This document shows, in pieces, positions 25,100 through 33,322 of a DNA stretch of 64,000 nt. The DNA is taken from the NCBI GenBank assembly GCA_963819785.1, contig CAWFXW010000016.1, forward strand, positions 186,001 through 250,000, given 5' to 3'. The first letter of the stretch is position 1. Each line of letters starts with the position of its first letter. The translations under genes and the position numbers were made by a program. This stretch comes from Palsa-504 sp963819785 (GTDB lineage: Bacteria > Actinomycetota > Actinomycetes > Streptosporangiales > Streptosporangiaceae). The notes below the pieces were generated by a model. That model worked only from the letters and a program-made list of their open reading frames with translations. It was not told where the DNA came from and ran no database searches.

Positions 25100-26280
25100 T
25101 ACGTCCTCCAGAGCTCGCGTGTGGTGATCGTCACCGCCGCGGCGGCCAGGGCCAGGGCGAGCACCGCGGCCGCCAGGATGATCCAGTCCCGCACCGACCG
25201 GCCGGGCAGGAACCCGGCCGTGTTCCACACCTTGACCGCGCCGTTGGCCTGCGCCCCGGCCAGCTTGCCGCCCGGGCCGAACGCGACCGCGTTCACCCCG
25301 CTCCCGGCCTGCAGCGCCGACCCGACGGCGCGGCCGGTGGCCGGGTTCCACAGCCGGATCGTGCCGTCGCCGTAGGCGGCGGCGAGCACCGCGCCGTCTG
25401 GGCTGAAGGCTACCCCGGTCACGCCGCTCCCGGACCCGGAGCGCAGCACCGGGCCGTGACGCTGGCCGGTCGCCGCCGTCCACACGGTGACCCCGCCGTC
25501 GGCGTCCGCGCTGGCCAGGAACTTACCGTCCGGGCTGAACGCGACGCCGCGCACGCCGCTTCCGGCCCGCAGCGCCAGCCCGGCCGGCCCGGCGGTGACC
25601 GGATCCCAGCGCACGATGGTGCCGTCGCCGTAGGCGGCGGCCAGCATGGCGCCGTCCGGGCTGAACGCCACCCCGGTCACGCCGCCCGGGGCGGCCTGGG
25701 CGGGACGCAGCACCGGGCCGGAGACCTGGCCGGTCGCCACGTTCCACAGCGTGACCCCGCCGTCGGCCCCGGCGCTGGCCAGCAGCGTGCCGTCGGGGCT
25801 GAACGCGACGTCGGTCACGCGGCCGGCGGCCCGCAGCGGCGAGCCCTGGGCAGCAAAGGTGGCCGGGCTCCACCAGCTGATCGTCCCGTCGGCGTCCGCG
25901 CTGGCCAGCATCGCGCCGTCCGGGCTGAACGCCACCGCGGTCACCGGGCCGGAGCCGGCGCGCCCGGCCGGGCCGCGTTCGGTGCTGGTGGCGGTCACCC
26001 ACAGCCGGACCGCGCCGTCGCCGTACCCGGCGGCCACCAGGGTGCCGTCCGGGCTGAACGCGACCGAGGTGACCCCGGGTGAACCGGGCGCGGCCGGACT
26101 GGCGGCGGCCCGGACGCCGGGTGAACCGGGCCCGGCCCGGACGGCCGCGGCAGCCGGGACTCCGGACAGGGCCACCGCTAGCGAGGCCGTCGTGAGCAGA
26201 GCCGTCGTGAGCAGGGCCAGGAGACCGGCGATCACTGTACGTCGCCAGCGTCGGCCACGGCAGTGATCGGGAACGGCCAT
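25099..26280 (-). CDS. Membrane-tethered seven-bladed WD40 protein
   Basis: 393 residues. A signal/anchor near residues 15-40 (TVIAGLLALLTTALLTTASL) is followed by seven WD40 blades, each with the core VAFSPDGxxLAxAxADG and an LW/WW end. A C-terminal TM helix (WIILAAAVLALALAAAAVTI) precedes a short tail, TTRELWRT. The predicted topology puts the propeller outside the cell. The blades are unusually similar to one another (for example GVTGVAFSPDGAMLAAAYGD and GVTGVAFSPDGAVLAAAYGD), pointing to recent amplification or gene conversion. It is the first gene of the ligase A/B operon. Confidence 0.82.
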   Translation of the reverse strand: MAVPDHCRGRRWRRTVIAGLLALLTTALLTTASLAVALSGVPAAAAVRAGPGSPGVRAAASPAAPGSPGVTSVAFSPDGTLVAAGYGDGAVRLWVTATSTERGPAGRAGSGPVTAVAFSPDGAMLASADADGTISWWSPATFAAQGSPLRAAGRVTDVAFSPDGTLLASAGADGGVTLWNVATGQVSGPVLRPAQAAPGGVTGVAFSPDGAMLAAAYGDGTIVRWDPVTAGPAGLALRAGSGVRGVAFSPDGKFLASADADGGVTVWTAATGQRHGPVLRSGSGSGVTGVAFSPDGAVLAAAYGDGTIRLWNPATGRAVGSALQAGSGVNAVAFGPGGKLAGAQANGAVKVWNTAGFLPGRSVRDWIILAAAVLALALAAAAVTITTRELWRT

Positions 26281-26360
26281 GCCCTGATGAGACCACTAAC
26301 CGCGCCCGGTGGCGAGCCCCCGTAACCCACCGCAGCTCAGAGCGTGTGCCGGCCGCTGGA

Positions 26361-26405
26361 CCACGGGTCGTTCGGGATAAAAATATTCGGCCGAACGGGC
26401 CGTGG
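26361..26405. repeat. 45-bp inverted repeat between the divergent ATP-grasp operons (dispersed element, copy 2)
   Basis: The left arm CCACGGGTCGTTCGG (26361-26375) and right arm CCGAACGGGCCGTGG (26391-26405) are complementary at 13 of 15 positions, around a 15-base A/T-rich loop GATAAAAATATTCGG. It is the only copy in the window with both arms. It lies between two divergent starts (26280 and 26465), where a bidirectional operator would be expected, but it shares its sequence with copies elsewhere. Confidence 0.65.
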
Positions 26406-26464
26406 CACTACGGGCGGTCACTGGTGCAGACGCGGCCCGGGGGGCGGGGTTTACCATTCGAGGC

Positions 26465-27688
26465 ATGAATGTGGTTTTCGTCGAGCCGTTCTTCCCGAAG
26501 AACCAGCGGGAGTTCGCCCGGGCGCTGGCCCAGGCGGGCGCGACCGTGATCGGCATCGGCGAGTACTCCGCGGACGGGTTCGACCAGGACCTGAAGGGCT
26601 GGCTGTACCACTACGAGCAGGTGCCGTCGGTCACCGACGTGGAAGTCATGACCCGCGCGGTCCGCTGGGTGCAGGACAAGCTGTGGGTGGACCGGCTGGA
26701 GGCCACGGTCGAGGCGCACATCATGTCCACCGCGCAGGTGCGCGAGGCGTGCACGATCCCGGGGACCTCGGTGCACACCGCCTGGCTGTGCCGGGACAAG
26801 CCGTCGATGAAGGAGGCGCTGCGCGGGGCGGGCGTGCCGACCGCTTTGTCGGCCGCGGTGTCGTCCGCGGCCGACGCGCACGCGTTCGCGGCGCAGGTCG
26901 GGTACCCGCTGATCCTCAAGCCGCGCAGCGGGGCCGGGGCGTCGGGCACGGTGCGGGTCGACTCCGACGCGGAACTGGAGCAGGCGCTGGGGGTGTTCGG
27001 CGGGGAGGGCACGGACTCGATCGCGGTCGAGGAGTTCGTCGAGGGGCACGAGGGGTTCTACGACACGATCGCGGTCGACGGGCGGGTGGCGGCGGACTTC
27101 GCCTCGCACTACTTCCCGAACGTGCTGGAGGCGATGCGGACCCGGTGGATCTCGCCGGAGTTCATCTCGACCAACAGGATCGATTCCGCGCCGGAGTACG
27201 CCGAGCTGCGCGAGATGGGGCAGCGGGTCATCAACGCGCTCGGCATCGGGACCTCGGCCACGCACATGGAGTGGTTCTTCGGGCCCAAGGGACTCAAGTT
27301 CTCCGAGATCGGGTGCCGGCCGCCGGGGGTCGGGGCCTGGGACCTGTACTCGGCCGGGAACGACATGGACCTGTACCGGGCCTGGGCGGACGCGATCGTG
27401 CACGGTTCTGTGGGCGCGGCGCCGTCGCGGCGGTTCGCCACCGGGATCGTGGCGCTGCGGCCCTCCCAGGACGGTGTTATTAATGGGTACAGCGGGGTGG
27501 ACGAGCTGCAGCGGCAGTTCGGCGAGTGGGTGATCGACGCGCACCTGCCCGCGCCGGGCACGCCGACGCAGGGCGTGGCGGCCGGGTACATGGCCAACGC
27601 GTACGTCCGGATGCGCCACCCCGACTACGACGTGCTGCACGACATGCTCGACACGGTGGGGCGCACGCTGCACGTCTACGCGTCGTGA
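26465..27688 (+). CDS. ATP-grasp ligase C
   Basis: 407 residues, start ATG 26465 with CGAGG upstream. Same architecture as ligases A and B: N-terminal MNVVFVEPFFPKNQREFARA, then ATP-grasp segments CRDKPSMKEALRGAGVPTAL, GYPLILKPRSGAGASGTVR, VEEFVEGHEGFYDTI, THMEWFFGPKGLKFSEIGCR-PPG. It opens the rightward operon. Its stop overlaps the start of the S51-like gene by 4 bases, tying ligase and peptidase together. Confidence 0.88.
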   Translation: MNVVFVEPFFPKNQREFARALAQAGATVIGIGEYSADGFDQDLKGWLYHYEQVPSVTDVEVMTRAVRWVQDKLWVDRLEATVEAHIMSTAQVREACTIPGTSVHTAWLCRDKPSMKEALRGAGVPTALSAAVSSAADAHAFAAQVGYPLILKPRSGAGASGTVRVDSDAELEQALGVFGGEGTDSIAVEEFVEGHEGFYDTIAVDGRVAADFASHYFPNVLEAMRTRWISPEFISTNRIDSAPEYAELREMGQRVINALGIGTSATHMEWFFGPKGLKFSEIGCRPPGVGAWDLYSAGNDMDLYRAWADAIVHGSVGAAPSRRFATGIVALRPSQDGVINGYSGVDELQRQFGEWVIDAHLPAPGTPTQGVAAGYMANAYVRMRHPDYDVLHDMLDTVGRTLHVYAS

Positions 27689-28584
27689 GAGCGATCCTGC
27701 TCGGGCCGCAGCGCCGGCCGACGCTCGGTTCGCTCGGGGTACCCGGGCCGTTCGTGACGGTGACGGCCGGGTGGCAGGAACGGGAGCCGGACGACGGGGA
27801 GCTGCGGTCCCTGCTGGGCGGGGACGCGGTGGGCTTGGCGCTGTATCAGCGCTGGCTGGACGTGCAGGAGCGGGACCCGGAGTACGCGGCGGCGGCGCGG
27901 GGGCTTTCCGACGTGCTGGCCGAGCTGGCCGACCTGTACCTGCTGCGGCTGGACTACGCGCTGCAGGCGGTGTACGCGCTGCAGCACCGGGACGCGGGCC
28001 CGGCGCTCGGTGAGGCGGTCGAGGCGGTGCGGGCGCTGGACGGGGCGCATCTGGCGCGGGTGAACGAGGTGCGGGGGGAGTTCTTCGACCGGCTGCGGCC
28101 GCACGACCGGCCGGTGATCGCCGCGCACCGGGCCTCGGTGGCCTCGGCGCTGGCTGCCGCGGCGGCCCTGGTGGTCGCCGGGGGGCACGTGGGGGTGCTG
28201 GCCGAGGTGCTGCACCTGTTCAACGTGGCCGCTTCGGTGCCGTCTTCCGCGGCGGTCATCGCGTGGTCGGCGGGGGCGATGGCGATGGCGGACCGGATCG
28301 TGCTGTTCGGCGATCGGTCGGCGCACGGGCCCGGGCACGCCGAGGTGTACGGCAGCGGGCTGAGCGTGGTCCGCGACGTGGTCCTGCTGCCGCACGCCAA
28401 GGCCCGGCTGCTGCTGGACGACGCGCCGCGGATGGCGGTGTTCGCGCGGCGCTTCGCGCCGGCGGTGTGCGTGGTGCTGGAGGCGGGGACGCGGGTGGAG
28501 GTTTCTCCTGGCGGCGATCTGCCGGCCGGGGCGCGGGTGCTGGGGCTGGACGGGCACGTTTCTTCGCTTGGTGAGGCGGCATGA
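27685..28584 (+). CDS. S51/class-I-glutamine-amidotransferase-like hydrolase with helical insert
   Basis: 299 residues, GTG start overlapping ligase C (GTGA). The C-terminal half carries a peptidase E/cyanophycinase-type nucleophile elbow, VIAWSAGAMAMADRIVLF (Ser195), and a conserved PH pair in VVLLPHAKARLLL (His237), as in S51 serine peptidases, which release aspartyl or beta-aspartyl residues. The N-terminal 150 residues form a mostly helical insert (LALYQRWLDVQERDPEYAAA) not seen in simple PepE proteins. Next to ATP-grasp ligases this recalls cyanophycin-like make-and-break chemistry, but the substrate is unknown. Confidence 0.72.
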   Translation: MRAILLGPQRRPTLGSLGVPGPFVTVTAGWQEREPDDGELRSLLGGDAVGLALYQRWLDVQERDPEYAAAARGLSDVLAELADLYLLRLDYALQAVYALQHRDAGPALGEAVEAVRALDGAHLARVNEVRGEFFDRLRPHDRPVIAAHRASVASALAAAAALVVAGGHVGVLAEVLHLFNVAASVPSSAAVIAWSAGAMAMADRIVLFGDRSAHGPGHAEVYGSGLSVVRDVVLLPHAKARLLLDDAPRMAVFARRFAPAVCVVLEAGTRVEVSPGGDLPAGARVLGLDGHVSSLGEAA

Positions 28585-29762
28585 GTGCCCCGCCGGTCGT
28601 GGCCTCGGGGCGCAAGCTCGCGATCAACCGGCTGCGGGAGCGGCGGCCGCTGGACGCCGGCGCCGTGGACCGGTTCCTGGCCCGGCTCCTGGCCCGCAAT
28701 GACGTGCCGATCATCGAGGGGTCGCGCTGCACGTTCCTGTTCCGGGGCGAGGCGGACGAGGTGTTCGTGGTGCACCGGATCTTCGGGCTGCCTGACCACC
28801 TGCCGATGCGCCGGCTGCACGGTACCGACCTGTGGTCCGCGGTGCTGGAGCTGCCTTCCGGATCTCGGGTGGAATATCAGCTGGAGGTGGTGCGCGGCGG
28901 GGATCGGGCCCGGTTCAACGACCCGCTCAATCCGCGTCTGGCGCGCAGCCCGGTGGGCGATTCGTCGGTGTGCTACGCGGACGGGTACGTGGTGCCGGAG
29001 TGGACGTTTCCCGATCCCGAGGCGCGGCCGGGGACCCTGGCGGACATGGTGGTGCCGAGCCGCGCGCTGCGCCGGGAGACGCGGGTGACGCTGTACCTGC
29101 CGGCGCGGTTCCGGCGTTCGGCCCGGTATCCGCTGCTGATCGTGCACGACGGCGGGGACTACCTGGAATACGCCGCCGCCAAGACGGTGCTGGACAACCT
29201 CATCCACCGGCTCGACGTGGCCGAGCTGGTGGCGGCGTTCGTGTATCCCGGTGACCGGCTGGCCGAGTACGCGAACTCGGCGGCGCACGCCCGGTACCTG
29301 ACCGCGGAGCTGGTGCCGCGGCTCTCGGCGGAGCTGCCGCTGGACGGCCGGCCTTCCGGGCGGTGCTTGATGGGGTCGAGCTTCGGGGCGGTCGCGTCGC
29401 TGGCCACCGCGTACCGGTACCCCGAGGTGTACGGGTCGCTGCTGCTGCAGTCCGGGTCCTTCGTGTTCACCGACATCGGGAACAACCACGGCGGCGGGCC
29501 GGTGTTCGAGCCGGTGGTCCGGTTCATGAACCGGTACCGGGCCGCGCCGCGGCGGGTGGCCGACCGGCTGTTCGTCAGCTGCGGCGTGTACGAGCCGCTG
29601 ATCATCCCGAACCGGTCCATGGTCCCGGTGTTCGAGGGCGCCGGGATGACGGTGCGGTACGTCGAGGCGCGCGACGGGCACAGCTGGGAGGACTGGCGGG
29701 ACCGGCTGCGCGCCGGGCTGTCCTGGATCTTCCCTGGTCCGCAGAAGTTCTACTACGAGTGA
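28581..29762 (+). CDS. Enterochelin-esterase-like alpha/beta-hydrolase with N-terminal Ig-like domain
   Basis: 393 residues. Residues about 45-150 look like the E-set/CBM48-like domain of Fes/IroD esterases (FLFRGEADEVFVVHRIFGL). The hydrolase domain follows, with YPLLIVHDGGDYLEY, the nucleophile elbow LMGSSFGAVAS (Ser267) and a C-terminal His in DGHSWEDWRDRL. No signal peptide is present, so it acts in the cytoplasm. The 4-base overlap with the S51-like gene places it in the same operon. Relatives cleave siderophore trilactones or other esters; here an ester in the product of the ATP-grasp pathway is a guess. Confidence 0.8.
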   Translation: MSAPPVVASGRKLAINRLRERRPLDAGAVDRFLARLLARNDVPIIEGSRCTFLFRGEADEVFVVHRIFGLPDHLPMRRLHGTDLWSAVLELPSGSRVEYQLEVVRGGDRARFNDPLNPRLARSPVGDSSVCYADGYVVPEWTFPDPEARPGTLADMVVPSRALRRETRVTLYLPARFRRSARYPLLIVHDGGDYLEYAAAKTVLDNLIHRLDVAELVAAFVYPGDRLAEYANSAAHARYLTAELVPRLSAELPLDGRPSGRCLMGSSFGAVASLATAYRYPEVYGSLLLQSGSFVFTDIGNNHGGGPVFEPVVRFMNRYRAAPRRVADRLFVSCGVYEPLIIPNRSMVPVFEGAGMTVRYVEARDGHSWEDWRDRLRAGLSWIFPGPQKFYYE

Positions 29763-29778
29763 TTCTTGGCGGTTTGCT

Positions 29779-30522
29779 ATGGCTGACGAGCTGAAGGTGC
29801 GGGAGCGGTGGTACTCCTCGCGGATGCAGGAGCAGGTCACGGTGGTGCGGTGGGGGCTGTTCGGCAGGCCGGTGCTGGTCTTCCCGTCGGCGGGCGGTGA
29901 CGCCGAGGAGATCGAGCGGCACGGGCTGGTCGACGCGTGCGGCCCGCTGCTGGCCGACGGCCAGATCAAGCTGTACTCGGTGGACAGCGTGGCGGGCCGG
30001 GCCATGGTGGCCAAGGAGGGCTCGGTCGAGTACCGGATGTGGCTGCTCAACCAGTTCCACGAGTGCGTGCGGTGGGAGGTGCTGCCTGCTGTGGTTGCGG
30101 ATTCTGGCGGCTCCTTGCAGTCCGTGGTGACGGCCGGCGCGTCGATCGGCGCGTTCAACGCGGTGGCGGTGCTGTGCCGGTACCCCGATGTCTTCAAAGC
30201 GGCGATCGGGATGAGCGGCACGTACCGGATCGAGCGCTTCTACGACGAGGCCTGGAGTCAGGACCTGTACTTCTCCGCGCCGCTGCAGTTCCTGCCGGGG
30301 CTATCGGGAGAGCAGCTGGAGGTTTTGCGGTCCCGGTTTGTGGTCCTGGCCTCGGGAGCGGGCGCCTGGGAGAACGTCGGCGAATCGTGGCGGATGGCCG
30401 ATGCGCTGGGTTTGAAGGGCATCCCCAACCGGGTGGACAACTGGGGGCCGCAATGGCCGCACCAGTGGCACACGTGGCGGGCGATGCTGCCGCAGTACCT
30501 GCGTGAGCTCGCGCCGTCCTAG
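29779..30522 (+). CDS. Esterase-family alpha/beta-hydrolase
   Basis: 247 residues. The opening KVRERWYSSRMQEQVTVVRW and LVFPSAGGDAEEIER are followed by the elbow TAGASIGAFNAV (Ser122) and a C-terminal WPHQWHTWRAMLPQYL with the likely catalytic His. The type is close to the esterase D/antigen 85-like family but cytoplasmic. It ends the rightward operon and converges on the zinc-finger gene with a 4-base stop overlap. Confidence 0.78.
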   Translation: MADELKVRERWYSSRMQEQVTVVRWGLFGRPVLVFPSAGGDAEEIERHGLVDACGPLLADGQIKLYSVDSVAGRAMVAKEGSVEYRMWLLNQFHECVRWEVLPAVVADSGGSLQSVVTAGASIGAFNAVAVLCRYPDVFKAAIGMSGTYRIERFYDEAWSQDLYFSAPLQFLPGLSGEQLEVLRSRFVVLASGAGAWENVGESWRMADALGLKGIPNRVDNWGPQWPHQWHTWRAMLPQYLRELAPS

Positions 30523-31154
30523 CTGAGCTCCTCGGTGCTGATCTCCTCGGCGATGATCTCGTCGCACAGGTCGAGGCACTCGTCGCAGATGATGGCGTGC
30601 TCGTCGGGCTTCTTCGCGTGCGTCCCGGGGAGCAGGAGGCCCGCCTGGCCGGCGGTCTGGTCGCGCCGCTTACCGCAGAAGTTGCACTGGGCGCGCGGCT
30701 GCTGTTCCGGCACGACGTGCAGCGGGCCGACGTCGGTAGTGAGGGTGATGGCGTCCGCGATCACCCGCCTGGCCAGCGTGACGCAGCCGTCGCAGATGAA
30801 CACGCCCGGGCCGGCGATCAGCTTGCGCGCCTGGTTCCGCGGTTTGCCGCAGAACGTGCAGCACAGGTGCTGATCCTGGCGGTTCCACTTGCCGCGCTTG
30901 TCGCGCGCCGGGAGCGGGGGGCCTTCGCTCCGGGTGCGGAGCCAGCGGCGGGAGCCGCCCGCCTCCTCGACGATCTGGTGCACCCGCTGATGGCTGAGCC
31001 CGAGGTCCGCGGCCAGCTCGCGCAGGGACGAGCCGTGCAGGTGCAGGCGCCGGACGGCCCGGTAGAAGTCGGCGCGGGCCACGACCACGTCGCGTTCGGC
31101 GTCGATGAGGCGCTCCTGGGCCTGGCGGGCCTCGGCCAGCAGCTCATTGTTCAT
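30519..31154 (-). CDS. HTH protein with two ClpX-type C4 zinc fingers
   Basis: 211 residues. N-terminal helices (ELLAEARQAQERLIDAERD) lead into a helix-turn-helix (SLRELAADLGLSHQRVHQIV), then two zf-C4_ClpX fingers: CTFCGKPRNQARKLIAGP..FICDGC and CNFCGKRRDQ..IICDEC. In ClpX such a finger mediates dimerisation and substrate/adaptor contact; combined with an HTH it suggests a DNA-binding regulator. I chose ATG 31154 because a promoter ends right there; the longer ORF would run through it. Divergent from otsA. Confidence 0.8.
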   Translation of the reverse strand: MNNELLAEARQAQERLIDAERDVVVARADFYRAVRRLHLHGSSLRELAADLGLSHQRVHQIVEEAGGSRRWLRTRSEGPPLPARDKRGKWNRQDQHLCCTFCGKPRNQARKLIAGPGVFICDGCVTLARRVIADAITLTTDVGPLHVVPEQQPRAQCNFCGKRRDQTAGQAGLLLPGTHAKKPDEHAIICDECLDLCDEIIAEEISTEELS

Positions 31155-31158
31155 GTTG

Positions 31159-31190
31159 TCTACTGTAACTAGACAGTAGACGGTTGCCAA
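31159..31190 (-). promoter_or_regulatory. Leaderless promoter with embedded operator for the zinc-finger HTH gene
   Basis: On the minus strand TTGGCA (31190-31185) and TACAGT (31167-31162) are spaced by 17 bases, and the ATG follows 7 bases later, so the mRNA should begin at or next to the start codon. A perfect inverted repeat TCTACTGT-N6-ACAGTAGA (31159-31180) covers the -10. This is a classic layout for repression, plausibly by the encoded HTH protein itself. Confidence 0.65.
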
Positions 31191-31223
31191 GACGACCGAT
31201 GGCGTGCATAAGGTGGAAGCGAG

Positions 31224-32627
31224 ATGGCCCGTACTCATCAGTTCGTGGTGGTGTCCAGCCGGCTGCCGGTGGACCGGACCGAGGGCCCGGACGGCGCGGC
31301 GGAATGGCGGCCCAGCCCCGGGGGGCTGGTCAGCGCGCTGGAACCGGTCATGCGCGAGTCAGGCGGCGTGTGGATCGGCTGGACCGGTGACACGGGGCCC
31401 GCACCCGGGCCGTTCCGGGCCAACGACCTGGACCTGGTGGGCATCGGCCTGTCCGCCGAGCAGTTCCGGGACTACTACGAGGGCTTCTGCAACGCGACAC
31501 TGTGGCCGCTGTACCACGACGTGATCGCCCCGCCGGAGTTCCACCGCCGGTGGTGGGACGCGTACGTGACCGTCAACCGGGCGTTCGCCCAGGCCGCGGT
31601 GGACCAGGCGGCGCCCGGGGCCACGATCTGGGTGCACGACTACCAGCTGCAGCTGGTCCCGCAGCTGGTCCGCGAGCAGCGCAGCGACGTCCGGATCGGC
31701 TTCTTCAACCACATCCCGTTCCCCGGCTACGAGATCTTCGCCCAGCTGCCGTGGCGCCGTCAGGTGGTCAACGGGCTGCTCGGCGCCGACCTGCTCGGCT
31801 TCCAGCGCCGCGCCGACGCGACGAACTTCCTGCGCGCCTGCCGCCGGACGGCGGGCCTGGTCACGCGGGGTTCGACGGTCCGGATCGGCGACCGCGAGGT
31901 GCGGGCGGCGGCGTTCCCGATCTCGATCGACAGCGAGACCCTGGAGCAGATCGCGCGGCGGGAGGACGTCCGCAAGCGCGCGGCCGAGATCCGGATGGCG
32001 CTGGACGAGCCGGACACCGTCCTGCTCGGCATCGACCGGCTCGACTACACCAAGGGCATCCCGGTCCGGCTGCGCGCCTACGGCGAACTGCTCCGCGAGG
32101 GCCGGCTCGGCCCGCGGGTGGTCCTGGTCCAGGTGGCCAGCCCGAGCCGGGAACGGGTCGGGGCCTACCGGGTGCTGCGGGACGAGGTCGAGCAGGCCGT
32201 GAGCCGGATCAACGGCGAGCACGCGGAGGTCGGCAGCGCCCCGGTGCACTACCTGCACCAGGCCTACCCGCGCGAGGAGATGGCCGCGCTGTACCTGGCC
32301 GCCGACGTGATGCTGGTGACCTCGCTGCGGGACGGCATGAACCTGGTGGCCAAGGAGTACGTGGCCTGCCGCTACGACGAGAGCGGCGCCCTGGTGCTGA
32401 GCGAGTTCACCGGCGCGGCCGACGAGCTCGGCGGCGCGTTCCTGGTCAACCCGCACGACATCGACGGGCTGAAGGACGCCATCGTGCGCGCGGCCACGAT
32501 CAGCCCGGCCGAGGCCCGGCGCCGGATGCGGCTGATGCGCAGGCGGGTCCGTGAGCACGACGTGGCGTACTGGGCCAGGACTTTCCTCGGGACGCTGGCG
32601 GGTGAGCCAGTCAGCGTGCGGTTCTAG
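31224..32627 (+). CDS. otsA: Alpha,alpha-trehalose-phosphate synthase (GT20)
   Basis: Makes trehalose-6-phosphate from UDP- or GDP-glucose and glucose-6-phosphate in the cytoplasm. 467 residues, normal for OtsA. Glycosyltransferase-B fold with the N-terminal SSRLPVDR and PSPGGLVSALEPV (GG loop), IWVHDYQLQLVPQLVR, FFNHIPFPGYEIFAQLPWR, IDRLDYTKGIPVRLRAY, and the nucleotide-binding SLRDGMNLVAKEYVAC. No otsB phosphatase is in the window. Divergent from the zinc-finger HTH gene, 69 bases between starts. Confidence 0.96.
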   Translation: MARTHQFVVVSSRLPVDRTEGPDGAAEWRPSPGGLVSALEPVMRESGGVWIGWTGDTGPAPGPFRANDLDLVGIGLSAEQFRDYYEGFCNATLWPLYHDVIAPPEFHRRWWDAYVTVNRAFAQAAVDQAAPGATIWVHDYQLQLVPQLVREQRSDVRIGFFNHIPFPGYEIFAQLPWRRQVVNGLLGADLLGFQRRADATNFLRACRRTAGLVTRGSTVRIGDREVRAAAFPISIDSETLEQIARREDVRKRAAEIRMALDEPDTVLLGIDRLDYTKGIPVRLRAYGELLREGRLGPRVVLVQVASPSRERVGAYRVLRDEVEQAVSRINGEHAEVGSAPVHYLHQAYPREEMAALYLAADVMLVTSLRDGMNLVAKEYVACRYDESGALVLSEFTGAADELGGAFLVNPHDIDGLKDAIVRAATISPAEARRRMRLMRRRVREHDVAYWARTFLGTLAGEPVSVRF

Positions 32628-33223
32628 GCGGTGGCGGTCTGCTGGTGGCGGGTGGCGCGGTGGATCCGGGCCAGCATGAGCGCGCCCGCGGTCACGCCGG
32701 TCAGGCCCAGGGTGATGAGCCGCGGGTCGGACTTGTGCAGGCCGAAGGTCAGCCAGCAGGTCAGTTCGCCGAGGATGAGCAGCCAGGTGCCGGCGGAGAC
32801 GCCGGTGGGGTGCTGGGTCCGGTAGGCGGTCCAGATGGACGGGGCGACCTGGATGACGAAGGCCGCGGTGAGCAGCGCGCCGAGGCCGGCGCGGCCCAGG
32901 ATCAGGCCGGCCGCGATCAGCATCGCCGCCCACGCGGCGATCGGGATCGCCGTCCTTTGCTTCGGCCGGTCCCTGGTGGTGAGCAGGATGGCCAGCGTCC
33001 CGGACAGCGCGGTGGCCGAGCAGGAGGGGATGAGCGCGGTCCAGTAGTGCTCCAGGGTGAAGTAGGTGAGCCAGGCCGCGTTGTTCAGGCAGGTGAGGAT
33101 GGCCCAGGCCGAGGAGACGCCGGCGGTGTCACCGGTGGTGCGGAGCTTGAGGATCTGGGGCAGGAACTGCGGGATGGCAAAGGCGGTGGCGGCGACCGGG
33201 GCGTAGTCGAGCACGTTGATCAT
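32624..33223 (-). CDS. PQ-loop (SWEET/MtN3-like) membrane transporter
   Basis: 199 residues, about seven TM helices in two triple-helix bundles, each starting with a PQ-type loop: IPQFLPQILKLRTTGDTAGV near residue 18 and QVAPSIWTAYRTQHPTGVSA near residue 124. The fold transports sugars (SemiSWEET/SWEET) or amino acids (cystinosin, lysosomal PQLC). The divergent Lrp-type regulator next door makes an amino acid more likely. It converges on otsA, the two stop codons overlapping by 4 bases. Confidence 0.8.
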   Translation of the reverse strand: MINVLDYAPVAATAFAIPQFLPQILKLRTTGDTAGVSSAWAILTCLNNAAWLTYFTLEHYWTALIPSCSATALSGTLAILLTTRDRPKQRTAIPIAAWAAMLIAAGLILGRAGLGALLTAAFVIQVAPSIWTAYRTQHPTGVSAGTWLLILGELTCWLTFGLHKSDPRLITLGLTGVTAGALMLARIHRATRHQQTATA

Positions 33224-33242
33224 GGAGGGCGGCGCTTTCGCT

Positions 33243-33285
33243 TATTTCTTCGTCGTGCTTCGTGGTGCTTCGTCGTGTAAGCAAA
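33243..33285. repeat. Tandem decamers in the leader of the PQ-loop gene
   Basis: Three near-identical units (TTCTTCGTCG, TGCTTCGTGG, TGCTTCGTCG) followed by TGTAAGC, about 20-60 bases upstream of the transporter ATG (minus strand). They could be clustered regulator half-sites; Lrp proteins often bind phased repeats. Confidence 0.5.
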
Positions 33286-33322
33286 ACTACGCGCTTTGGG
33301 CCGGGTTATTTTTGCTTCTTTG

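Noticed and set aside
20969..25375. Long plus-strand frames opposite the M20 and ATP-grasp genes
   Set aside because: The minus-strand genes have catalytic motifs and tight operon spacing; the plus frames have none.
27685..28584. True cyanophycinase
   Set aside because: Only the nucleophile elbow and PH motif fit; the N-terminal half is different and there is no cyanophycin synthetase (the ligases lack the Mur-ligase half of CphA).
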